From an uncultured Bacteroidales bacterium (GTDB lineage: Bacteria; Bacteroidota; Bacteroidia; Bacteroidales; P3), in contig CALEPD010000210.1 of the NCBI GenBank assembly GCA_937910265.1, forward strand, positions 1 to 8,573: 8,573 bases of DNA, read 5' to 3'. Positions 1 to 6,402 of the stretch are shown in pieces (within the stretch, counting starts at the first letter, position 1; every line of letters begins with the position of its first letter). The position numbers and the translations under genes are program-made. Under the pieces are notes generated by a model. The model was not told the origin of the DNA. It did not search any database and saw only the letters and a program-made list of their open reading frames with translations.

Positions 1-2355
1 CGTGAGGGTGGTTTCCCTGTGCAGGCCAATCGTGTGCGCCGACTCGGCATCCCAATCATGACGGGTTACATTCTTGTCAGAGCCATTCCCAACGACGACC
101 ATAGCGGTGTGCGAGGCGCGGTGATTGCACGGTGCGAAAACTTCAAGCCGGTGCCGGGAACCGAGCAGGTTATCGACGACATCGACATCATCAATATCTG
201 TACGGGACTCATCCCCGACAATCAGTTGCTTACAAAAGGCCGCGAGGTGTTTGGCCACAATGTTTACGGAGCCGGCGACGCCATCCGTATAGGCGAGGGC
301 ACCAGCGCTGTGCTGCGTGGCCGACAGGTGGCTTACGAAGTGGCCCAGGCACTCGGTATGCGTTACGACTACAACGAGTATCTCGATATCTCGCGTCAGT
401 ATATCGACTCTCAGCAGCATCCTGTACGGGTGCTCGAAAAGCCCAATCTCCCCACCCCCGAGCGCATGGTGATGAAACCTTTTGTGCAGGCCGACTGTCT
501 GTATGGTTTTGCTTGCAATCCCTGTACTTTCGCCTGTCCGCAAGGTGCCATCAGCAAGCCTACCACCAGCAGCACCCCGACAATCGACTACAACAAGTGT
601 ATCGGTTGTATGCTCTGTGTGTCAGGATGTCCGGGTTTGGCAATTTTCGGCTACGATGTGCAGAAATCTGTTTGTTTCCTCCCCGTCGAATACGAGCTGG
701 ATGAGGGTGCAGAGGTCTATTTGGTCGACAACAACGGTGCCAGAATAGGAGAGGGTGTGATTGAAAAGGTGACCAAGAAAAGCAACAAGACCAATGTGGC
801 CCGCGTAAAAGTGTTGCCGGATGGCGCTCCCGAGGCCATGACCGATATCAAGGGCTTTGTCAGGAAGTCGGATTATCCCCAACCGCTTGACTTAGTTCAA
901 CCCGATGCTGACGAGAAGCAGGAGGCTCAGGCTTATGTGTGCCATTGTGAGGATATAAGTCTTGACGAGGTGCTGGCGGCTGTGGGCAACCGTACCACCA
1001 TATCAGTCGACGAACTGAAGCATATCACCCGTTTGGGTATGGGGCCCTGTCGTGGCAAACGATGCATTCTGCGCGCACGTCAGGCGTTGCGTACCCGTGG
1101 CATTGAATTGACTGGCGACGCCACACCGCGTGCGCCACTCTCCAACCAGGTTACTTTGGGCGACCTCTACAACAGCCAAACCCGCGAGGTGTTTGTTTAT
1201 ACCAAGAGCGACCACGTTAAACGTGAACATGTTCCTGTGCTTATAGCCGGTGGCGGCATCGCCGGTAGCGCCCTGTTGCGCTATTTCGCCGAGGCTGCAT
1301 GCAACCCCGTGATGATCAACTACAGCCATGGCGCATCGTGGCGCAACATCGGTGGCGGCCGTCCTGCATTCTCCAATCCCGACATTGCCGATATTGCCGC
1401 ACACAACCGCGAAATATTCAAGGAGATACAAAGTGTGTTCAATATCAATTTCGAACCTACTCGCTATGTCAATCTGGTGCACGATGAGGCCACCTACCGC
1501 TCACTCGATGCCTCGCGCGCTTGGAGCGATGCCTATATGATTGGCCGCAATCAGTTTAAGGACGAAATTTCGCCTCTGTGGAACGGGAAATGCGATACCT
1601 ACAGCCATGCGCTGATTACCCGCGACTGTTGGCAGGCAACCCCAGGACGTGTCATCGATTATCTGCGTGGCCTTGCTGTGCAGAAGGGGGCACGTTACTA
1701 CGAAAACTGTGAGCTGCTGCATGTATGGCGCGACGGCGATAAATACATGGCGCTGGCACGCGACGGACAGGGCTCATATATCGAATACACCTGCGACCAC
1801 TTCGTCAACGCAATGGGGTGGGGGGCAGAGAAATTTATCGACCAGCTCGATCTCGATATCGGACTTTATCCTGTCAAGCACCAGGCTTTTATCACACGCC
1901 GTCTGCCTATGATGGGCGTTAAGGGTGCTCCGCTCGATATGATTATCGACCGACGCCATTACAAGGGCTTCAGTGCTGTGTATGGACAGCAGTTTGCCCA
2001 CACTGGACAGATTATAGGATGCGCCAGCCCTGACCTCGATGCATACGAATCGCGACAGAATATCAAGTACAACAGCAAGGAGTTTCTCGAAATTGTATCG
2101 GAAGTCTTTGCCGATTGGATTCCCAACTTGCGCGAAGTGGGGTTCCTCGCCGTATGGGCAGGACGTTATACCGAACCCCGCTACATTGTCGACCCCGAGG
2201 TGGGATTGCTGACAGGTTTGCGTGGACACGGTTTCATGCTGGGTATGTATCTCGCTAAACTCTATGTCGATAAATATTTGGGTCGTGAGGTGCCTGGCTA
2301 CATGGAACAATTGAAGATTGGAGGTCCGGGCCTCAGCGAAAACGCCTTCAAATAG
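1..2355 (+). CDS. Multidomain FAD/iron-sulfur oxidoreductase, 3' part (N-terminus outside window)
   Basis: The reading frame is open from base 1 to the TAG at 2353-2355, so 784 residues of a longer protein are visible; the in-frame GTG at 19 is not a credible start. Domains in order: the tail of a pyridine-nucleotide-disulfide oxidoreductase FAD/NAD domain, with the closing GAGDA motif near 268-282; two [4Fe-4S] cysteine groups (Cys codons at 496, 514, 523, 535 and at 598, 607, 616, 628); a BFD-like [2Fe-2S] domain with CHC at about 940-948 and CRGKRC at about 1048-1065; and a DAO-type FAD domain opening with GGGIAG at about 1249-1266 and closing with GLRGHGFMLG. This order resembles the subunits of amine, opine or hydroxyproline dehydrogenases and HcnBC fused into one chain. 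Such enzymes oxidise an amine or amino acid and pass electrons through FAD and Fe-S centres. The substrate cannot be read from the sequence. No signal peptide is visible, so it is probably cytoplasmic. Confidence 0.9.
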   Translation, partial: REGGFPVQANRVRRLGIPIMTGYILVRAIPNDDHSGVRGAVIARCENFKPVPGTEQVIDDIDIINICTGLIPDNQLLTKGREVFGHNVYGAGDAIRIGEGTSAVLRGRQVAYEVAQALGMRYDYNEYLDISRQYIDSQQHPVRVLEKPNLPTPERMVMKPFVQADCLYGFACNPCTFACPQGAISKPTTSSTPTIDYNKCIGCMLCVSGCPGLAIFGYDVQKSVCFLPVEYELDEGAEVYLVDNNGARIGEGVIEKVTKKSNKTNVARVKVLPDGAPEAMTDIKGFVRKSDYPQPLDLVQPDADEKQEAQAYVCHCEDISLDEVLAAVGNRTTISVDELKHITRLGMGPCRGKRCILRARQALRTRGIELTGDATPRAPLSNQVTLGDLYNSQTREVFVYTKSDHVKREHVPVLIAGGGIAGSALLRYFAEAACNPVMINYSHGASWRNIGGGRPAFSNPDIADIAAHNREIFKEIQSVFNINFEPTRYVNLVHDEATYRSLDASRAWSDAYMIGRNQFKDEISPLWNGKCDTYSHALITRDCWQATPGRVIDYLRGLAVQKGARYYENCELLHVWRDGDKYMALARDGQGSYIEYTCDHFVNAMGWGAEKFIDQLDLDIGLYPVKHQAFITRRLPMMGVKGAPLDMIIDRRHYKGFSAVYGQQFAHTGQIIGCASPDLDAYESRQNIKYNSKEFLEIVSEVFADWIPNLREVGFLAVWAGRYTEPRYIVDPEVGLLTGLRGHGFMLGMYLAKLYVDKYLGREVPGYMEQLKIGGPGLSENAFK

Positions 2356-2405
2356 TGGATATATTAATGAAGGTCTGTTTCCACATGCGGCAACAGGCTG
2401 AACAA

Positions 2406-2439
2406 ATACAGGTGGTACATGTTTGTGTGCCACCTGTAT
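2406..2439 (+). terminator. Hairpin downstream of the oxidoreductase gene, possible terminator
   Basis: ATACAGGTGG (2406-2415) and CCACCTGTAT (2430-2439) form a perfect 10-bp stem around a 14-nt loop, 50 bases after the stop codon at 2355. The sequence that follows (CGTTATAG) is not a proper U-tract. It may therefore be a weak or factor-assisted terminator, or an mRNA 3'-end stabiliser. Confidence 0.45.
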
Positions 2440-2509
2440 CGTTATAGATAGGCAAGGTATGTGACTTGGTAGGAGCTCCTCCTCTATGGGGGATTTTTAT
2501 AAAAAATAA

Positions 2510-2539
2510 AAGCGATAAAATCGGTTGATTTTATCGCTT
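2510..2539 (-). terminator. Intrinsic terminator of the tRNA-Glu gene
   Basis: AAGCGATAAAATC (2510-2522) and GATTTTATCGCTT (2527-2539) form a perfect 13-bp stem with a 4-nt loop. Read on the minus strand, it is followed by TTATTTTTTATAAAAATCC, a good U-rich tract. The stem begins one base after the encoded CCA end of the tRNA, so it almost certainly ends that transcript. Confidence 0.85.
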
Positions 2540-2540
2540 C

Positions 2541-2617
2541 TGGTACCGCATGCCGGAGTCGAACCGGCGATCTTCTGCGTGAGAGGCAGATGTCCTGGAC
2601 CACTAGACGAATGCGGC
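2541..2617 (-). tRNA. tRNA-Glu (anticodon CUC)
   Basis: The minus strand folds into a complete 77-nt tRNA with encoded CCA (2541-2543). The acceptor strands are GCCGCAT and ATGCGGT with discriminator A. The D-arm runs GTCT to GGAC with the Glu-like TTCGTCTAG start. The anticodon stem is TCTGC/GCAGA with loop CTCTCAC, giving anticodon CTC (plus-strand bases 2581-2583), which reads GAG. The T-arm is GCCGG-TTCGACT-CCGGC. The first acceptor pair is a G1-U72 wobble, and the preceding T (2618) could pair with the discriminator. It has its own promoter (2661-2691) and terminator (2510-2539), so it looks like a single-gene transcription unit. A CUC isoacceptor is usually an addition to the essential UUC tRNA-Glu. 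Confidence 0.95.
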
Positions 2618-2660
2618 AGTTCTTTGTGTTTTTGCGGACTTGATTGCCTCAAATCGGGTG

Positions 2661-2691
2661 CAAAAGTACGAACTTTATTTCAATTGACAAA
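2661..2691 (-). promoter_or_regulatory. Bacteroidetes-type promoter for tRNA-Glu
   Basis: On the minus strand a TTTG -33 element (2691-2688) is followed after exactly 19 bases by TACTTTTG (2668-2661), which matches the -7 consensus TAnnTTTG of the Bacteroidetes primary sigma factor. Transcription should start around 2655, leaving roughly 40 bases before the mature tRNA 5' end at 2617. Box sequences and spacing are seen directly; the start point is inferred. Confidence 0.8.
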
Positions 2692-2737
2692 ATGTTTTTT
2701 GAAAATATTGTGCAATTGCCTGATTTCTATTGGTTAC

Positions 2738-3448
2738 CTACGCCATATTGTGGAAGATGTTCACCACATCGTCATCGTTCTCAAGGCGTTCGATAAGTCC
2801 GTTTACATCCTCTTGCTGCTCGGGTGTAAGCTCTCTCATGGTGAGGGGAATGCGCTCGAATTTGAACGATTTGATTTCAAGTTCGTTGTCTTCAAGATAT
2901 TTGGAAATAGGACCGTAGTTCTTGAAGTCGGCATAAATCATGATTTCGTCTTCGTCTCTGAACATCTCTTCGATGTCGCAGTCGATAAGTTCGAGCTCCA
3001 AGGCTTCAAGGTCGATGCCCTCTTTCCAGGCTACTACGAACGAGCATTTTCTTTCGAAAAGGAAGTCGTTCATACCCATGGTGCCAAGTTCGCCTTTGCC
3101 GCGTACAAACGCTGCGCGTACATTGGCAACGGTGCGGGTGGGGTTGTCGGTGGCGGTTTCTACAACAATGGCAATGCCATGAGGGCCTTTGCCGTCATAT
3201 ACCACTTCTTTGTAGTCGGAGGTGTCTTTGCTGGTTGCACGCTTGATGGCTCTTTCTACATTCTCCTTCGGCATGCTTTCGTTCTTGGCGTTCTGCATCA
3301 GAAGACGTAGTTTCAGGTTGCTCGACGGGTCGGGTCCTCCGGCCTTTACTGCCATCTCGATTTCTTTTCCAATTTTGGTGAAGGTGCGGGCCATGTTGCC
3401 CCAACGTTTCATTTTACGTGCTTTACGGTATTCAAATGCGCGACCCAT
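2738..3448 (-). CDS. yebC: YebC/PmpR/TACO1-family protein
   Basis: This 236-residue protein is full length for the family. It opens with MGRAFEYRKARKMKRWGNMA and continues with the conserved TKIGKEIEMAVKAGG stretch. The family motif SMPKENVERAIKRA lies at about residues 58-71, GPHGIAIVVETATDN at about 88-102, and the FERK turn at 131-134. The family was long annotated as transcriptional regulators. More recent work links YebC and mitochondrial TACO1 to translation, helping ribosomes through proline-rich stretches, so 'transcriptional regulator' should not be taken literally. The ATG at 3448 fits the family N-terminus. There is no Shine-Dalgarno sequence in its AT-rich leader, as is usual in Bacteroidetes. 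It is divergent from truA. No clear terminator is visible between its stop and the tRNA promoter, so read-through into the tRNA is possible. Confidence 0.95.
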   Translation of the reverse strand: MGRAFEYRKARKMKRWGNMARTFTKIGKEIEMAVKAGGPDPSSNLKLRLLMQNAKNESMPKENVERAIKRATSKDTSDYKEVVYDGKGPHGIAIVVETATDNPTRTVANVRAAFVRGKGELGTMGMNDFLFERKCSFVVAWKEGIDLEALELELIDCDIEEMFRDEDEIMIYADFKNYGPISKYLEDNELEIKSFKFERIPLTMRELTPEQQEDVNGLIERLENDDDVVNIFHNMA

Positions 3449-3505
3449 AGTGTAATTGTTTGTAATTTATTTATTTATAATTGTTATATACTTGATTTAT
3501 AAATA

Positions 3506-3513
3506 CAAAGGTA
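3506..3513 (-). promoter_or_regulatory. -7 box of the yebC promoter
   Basis: The minus strand reads TACCTTTG, a match to TAnnTTTG, 58 bases upstream of the yebC ATG. The expected start near 3501 gives a leader of about 50 bases, very AT-rich. I see no TTTG at the standard 19-21 base spacing upstream, so the -33 element is weak or absent. Confidence 0.6.
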
Positions 3514-3556
3514 CGAACATTTTGATGATTATGGAAGTGAAACTGAAAAAAAATCG

Positions 3557-3564
3557 TACCTTTG
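3557..3564 (+). promoter_or_regulatory. -7 box of the truA promoter
   Basis: TACCTTTG matches the Bacteroidetes -7 consensus TAnnTTTG. Only eight bases separate it from the truA ATG at 3573, so transcription should start within a few bases of that ATG. There is no TTTG at 19-21 bases upstream; the nearest, at 3521-3524, is 32 bases away. Confidence 0.6.
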
Positions 3565-3572
3565 CAATTTGT

Positions 3573-4334
3573 ATGGCTCGATATTTTATTCATTTGGCCT
3601 ATCTCGGCACCAATTATTGCGGTTGGCAAACTCAACCGGCCAATCCTACCGTTCAGCAAACTATCGAAGAGGGTATCTCGACCCTTCTGTGCACCAAAGT
3701 GGCTATTCTGGGCTGTGGCCGTACTGATACAGGTGTCCATGCCAGCGATTTCTATGCTCATTTCGATGCCGGTGAAACGCTCGATACCGAGCAACTGATA
3801 TTCAAACTCAACTCTTTCTTGCCCCCTGACATTGCAATCTTCGATATTTTCAGGGTTGCCGACCGTGCCCATGCCCGCTTCGACGCCGTTGCTCGCACTT
3901 ATCAGTATCATGTAAGCAACAAGCGGCTGCCCTTCCGACAGGGGCAGTACAGCCGTATCTATTTCGAACCCGATGTCGAGGCAATGAATGAGGCCGCTGC
4001 GGTGTTGATGACATACGAAGATTTTACAAGCTTTGCGAAATTGCATACCGATGTCAAAACCAATATCTGCCACCTCTACGAGGCTCATTGGGATAAGGTG
4101 GGTGATGAATGGGTATTCACAATCAAAAGCAACCGTTTTTTACGCAATATGGTGCGCTCGGTCACCGGTACGTTGCTTGATGTGGGACGCGGTAAACTGA
4201 CGTTGGACGGCCTGCGTCGCATAGTCGAGACTAAAAACCGCTCGGCAGCTGGTGTCAGCATGCCTGCCCAGGGTTTGTTTCTCACTAAGGTCGATTACGA
4301 TTTCGACCGCCTGTGTAAAGGTGTGGAGGCGTAG
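3573..4334 (+). CDS. truA: tRNA pseudouridine(38-40) synthase TruA
   Basis: This 253-residue protein converts uridines 38-40 of the tRNA anticodon arm to pseudouridine. The N-terminus MARYFIHLAYLGTNYCGWQ is the usual TruA opening. The catalytic motif GCGRTDTGVHA carries the nucleophilic Asp52 (codon 3726-3728). ARTYQYHV follows in the middle, and the C-terminal motif FLRNMVRSVTGTLLDVGRG is intact. Length is normal. The frame is open upstream to an ATG at 3456, but that would add 39 residues unlike any TruA and would place the promoter -7 box inside the coding region. I therefore choose 3573. It is divergent from yebC, and its transcript runs toward the inverted-repeat element at 4365. Confidence 0.95.
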   Translation: MARYFIHLAYLGTNYCGWQTQPANPTVQQTIEEGISTLLCTKVAILGCGRTDTGVHASDFYAHFDAGETLDTEQLIFKLNSFLPPDIAIFDIFRVADRAHARFDAVARTYQYHVSNKRLPFRQGQYSRIYFEPDVEAMNEAAAVLMTYEDFTSFAKLHTDVKTNICHLYEAHWDKVGDEWVFTIKSNRFLRNMVRSVTGTLLDVGRGKLTLDGLRRIVETKNRSAAGVSMPAQGLFLTKVDYDFDRLCKGVEA

Positions 4335-4364
4335 CCGTAGCCGTTTTCCGTTGAAATAGTTGGT

Positions 4365-4620
4365 GGGTTCTATAAATTGTTTTCGTGCGATTTTGTTCTT
4401 ATTTCGAGTGGAATTCTGTGCGGAAGGATGTGAAGATGGCCAGTGGCTTCCGATAGCGTTCCACAGGACGCCGCACGAAGTAAGGCGAGCGGAGAATCAT
4501 ATGGTGCATTATAACTGACTGACAAATGGAAAAATGCCGAAATAAGGGCAAGGGCGTTGAAAAATTGGGACTCACACATCTTAACGATTAATTTTAAAAA
4601 ATGTGGAATTTATAGAACCC
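4365..4620. mobile_element. 256-bp element with perfect 14-bp terminal inverted repeats (MITE or deleted IS)
   Basis: GGGTTCTATAAATT (4365-4378) is repeated as its exact reverse complement AATTTATAGAACCC (4607-4620), and the match stops at both outer edges. The interior has no transposase. Read on the minus strand it looks like an insertion-sequence end: terminal repeat, AT-rich leader, then an ATG at 4579 opening a 69-codon frame (to 4370) that nearly fills the element and stops inside the other terminal repeat. I do not recognise that peptide. No target-site duplication is visible (flanks tagttggt and gcatatag), so the insertion may be old, or the structure may have another origin. The leading GG loosely recalls ISL3-type ends, but that is a weak guess. 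Confidence 0.55.
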
Positions 4621-4628
4621 GCATATAG

Positions 4629-4664
4629 AATCCGTCTGCTCGGACAGTGCCGAGCAGACGGATT
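4629..4664. terminator. Strong bidirectional terminator-like hairpin between truA and the minus-strand cluster
   Basis: AATCCGTCTGCTCGG (4629-4643) and CCGAGCAGACGGATT (4650-4664) form a perfect 15-bp GC-rich stem with loop ACAGTG. It is followed on the plus strand by TCTTC after the stem's terminal TT, and on the minus strand by TCTATAT. It lies between converging transcripts, truA from the left and the 28-aa ORF cluster from the right, so it probably ends both. U-tracts are short on both sides, slightly better for the plus strand. Confidence 0.75.
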
Positions 4665-4731
4665 TCTTCATGTGTTATTGTGCTGTGCGGGCAAATCGAA
4701 ATGCACCGATGACGAAGAGAATGTAATGCGT

Positions 4732-4818
4732 TTAATTCTTCTTTTTGCGCCAATCGAAATACAACATTCCAATTGTCCATAATGCTGCACAAATGAGTGC
4801 CCAAGTGGCTCCTGTCAT
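4732..4818 (-). CDS. 28-residue single-span membrane microprotein
   Basis: The ATG at 4818 opens a 28-codon frame ending in TAA at 4732-4734. It encodes a hydrophobic stretch ATWALICAALWTIGMLYF followed by the charged tail DWRKKKN, the pattern of a one-pass inner-membrane peptide with its basic C-terminus on the cytoplasmic side. The ATG lies 12 bases after the stop of the transglutaminase-fold gene on the same strand, so it is probably co-transcribed and translationally linked. I do not recognise the family. The form is similar to small accessory subunits of transporters or membrane enzymes, but no such partner is visible in the window. Its size puts it below most gene-finder cut-offs. Confidence rests on context and the membrane-helix pattern. 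Confidence 0.6.
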   Translation of the reverse strand: MTGATWALICAALWTIGMLYFDWRKKKN

Positions 4819-4830
4819 TTCAGTTGTAGG

Positions 4831-6375
4831 TTATTGTTTGAATAATAGTTCTTTGTTGCTGTTCCATGTCTGCACCAACTCGCGGAATTCGTCGTATTGG
4901 TCAACGGTTATCAAGTCGGTCATGATGGTCAGGTGGCGGACGATGGTCAATTTGTTCCCATCTTGCTTGATCTTTATTTCCACACTGCCTATGCCTTCTT
5001 CTCTCTGCTCGATTTTTACATTTTTGCCTATCATTTTCACTCCGTAAGGAAGAATTACAGTGTATTGGAAGCGCTCGTCAACCGGCTGTACCTTCACCGG
5101 ACTTTTGCGATTGCTGGTCAGTCGTGAGGGGTCGATGTTGAAGCGGCTTTTTTCGTTGGGTAATGTGAAACGTACATATCCGTCTGACAATACCGACGGT
5201 GTCCATTCAAGGCTGCGGATTGTGTCGATGTGGTGAACATCGTCTATGGCAGCTCCCACAAGATGCATGGGTTTGCCTTTTACAGGATATATCATATAGG
5301 TCAACCCTTTGTCGGACACCTGTATGGCGGTGTTGGTTGCGTCAAGCATGCGCAGGGTGACGTTGTTGCCAGCGTCCGATGACTTATACTCTTTGAAACC
5401 GGGTATTATCTTTGCCGTATAGCCGGCGTTGTTGTACATCGCGGCAAGCAACAGGGCTTTGTCTGTTTGGGTTCCGCAATTGTTGTTGTAGGTCGTTTGC
5501 GGCTCTTGGTATTGGAATCCGGTTGTTGCAGGGGCAATGTCGTTCAGTCGGACATTGTTGATTACATGGTCGCGGATGGCAATGAGGTGTTCGTCTTGTT
5601 TTTCGCGTTTGAGGCTGTTTTGAAGTGCTTCGCTGATGGTAAGACTTTTGTTGGCGAGTGGAGTGAGGTCGGTAATCTGGTCGCCGTTTGGTTGGTTGGT
5701 GATATAAACGGTCGGGTACATGGTTTCGCCAGCCGGCATATAGGGGTCGTTGTACGATTGTGCAACATCGTTCAAGGTCAGGTGATATACGCCGTTGTCG
5801 TATTGGCGTTTGGTATTTTCAGGAAGGTTGTTTTCGCTGAAATGTATTTTGTGACGGTTCGATGCTTTGACTATCAATTCATTCTGTTTGACGGGACAGT
5901 CTTCGGTCAGAATGACGCTGGTGTGGAGGATGTCAGAACCGCTGCGGTGTATTGTGTAATCCAACACAATGACACATTCCGGCACCAATCCTGTGTGGAT
6001 GATGGCCATCTCGCGGTATCCGTTGTAGCCGTCGCAGTCGGCACAATTGGAAGGCAATTGGTTTACAAATGCGTTCGAGGGGGTCACTACCTTCGTGCCG
6101 TCGGGTTGTAATGTGTAACTCTCGTTGATGGTGAGGGTTTCGCAACTCGGATTGTAAACAATGAAAGTCTCGCCTTTGTCTGCATATTCCGTAATCGAAC
6201 GGTTCCTTATCAATTTCAGTTCTTTGCGATAGTTGATGTCAATCGAGCCGTCGTCGTTTATCTGGTACGAGCGGCGTATCAGATTGTATTCAGCATCGGG
6301 CGTGATTTCCGATTGCGCAACGGCAACGGTTGAGATGTTGAGTATCGCTATAAGGGTGATGATTATTCTTTTCAT
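4831..6375 (-). CDS. Secreted DUF3857-like/transglutaminase-fold protein with degenerate catalytic triad
   Basis: This 514-residue protein begins with a Sec signal peptide, MKRIIITLIAILNISTVAVA, probably cut before Gln21. Residues about 25-230 look like a DUF3857 domain: a beta-rich region with a YNPSCETLTINESYTLQPDG stretch. A transglutaminase-like core follows at about 255-370, with the nucleophile region NNNCGTQTDKALLLAAMY containing Cys300. Where its neighbour has FNH and LLDPT, this protein has TNT (Thr349) and MIYPV (Tyr363). The Cys is therefore kept, but the His and Asp appear lost and protease or transglutaminase activity is unlikely. A beta-rich C-terminal region fills 390-514. It starts 27 bases after the stop of the intact paralogue and is probably in the same operon. 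It may be a pseudoenzyme partner or binding protein in the periplasm. The family's substrate is not known to me. Confidence 0.85.
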   Translation of the reverse strand: MKRIIITLIAILNISTVAVAQSEITPDAEYNLIRRSYQINDDGSIDINYRKELKLIRNRSITEYADKGETFIVYNPSCETLTINESYTLQPDGTKVVTPSNAFVNQLPSNCADCDGYNGYREMAIIHTGLVPECVIVLDYTIHRSGSDILHTSVILTEDCPVKQNELIVKASNRHKIHFSENNLPENTKRQYDNGVYHLTLNDVAQSYNDPYMPAGETMYPTVYITNQPNGDQITDLTPLANKSLTISEALQNSLKREKQDEHLIAIRDHVINNVRLNDIAPATTGFQYQEPQTTYNNNCGTQTDKALLLAAMYNNAGYTAKIIPGFKEYKSSDAGNNVTLRMLDATNTAIQVSDKGLTYMIYPVKGKPMHLVGAAIDDVHHIDTIRSLEWTPSVLSDGYVRFTLPNEKSRFNIDPSRLTSNRKSPVKVQPVDERFQYTVILPYGVKMIGKNVKIEQREEGIGSVEIKIKQDGNKLTIVRHLTIMTDLITVDQYDEFRELVQTWNSNKELLFKQ

Positions 6376-6402
6376 GATTGATGTCGTTTGAAGGGTTGTC
6401 TG

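Noticed and set aside
1774..2433. Minus-strand frame of 219 codons
   Set aside because: It is antisense to the DAO domain of the oxidoreductase, which has unmistakable motifs in the plus frame.
2367..2447. 26-codon plus-strand frame after the oxidoreductase gene
   Set aside because: It runs through the 2406-2439 hairpin and has no membrane segment, domain or translational coupling to support it.
2525..3310. Long plus-strand frame (261 codons) across the tRNA and yebC
   Set aside because: It reads through the tRNA antisense and is the shadow of yebC on the opposite strand; its composition has no recognisable domain.
3456..3572. Upstream start for truA
   Set aside because: The extra 39 residues are unlike TruA N-termini, and the region contains the promoter -7 box.
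4370..4579. 69-codon minus-strand frame as an independent gene
   Set aside because: It nearly coincides with the inverted-repeat element and stops within one terminal repeat. I treat it as part of the element, not a supported protein gene.
4357..4628. Target-site duplication around the inverted-repeat element
   Set aside because: The eight bases on each side (tagttggt and gcatatag) do not match.
5467..6111. Plus-strand frame of 214 codons
   Set aside because: It is a shadow of the minus-strand transglutaminase-fold gene, rich in Val and Phe as antisense frames often are.
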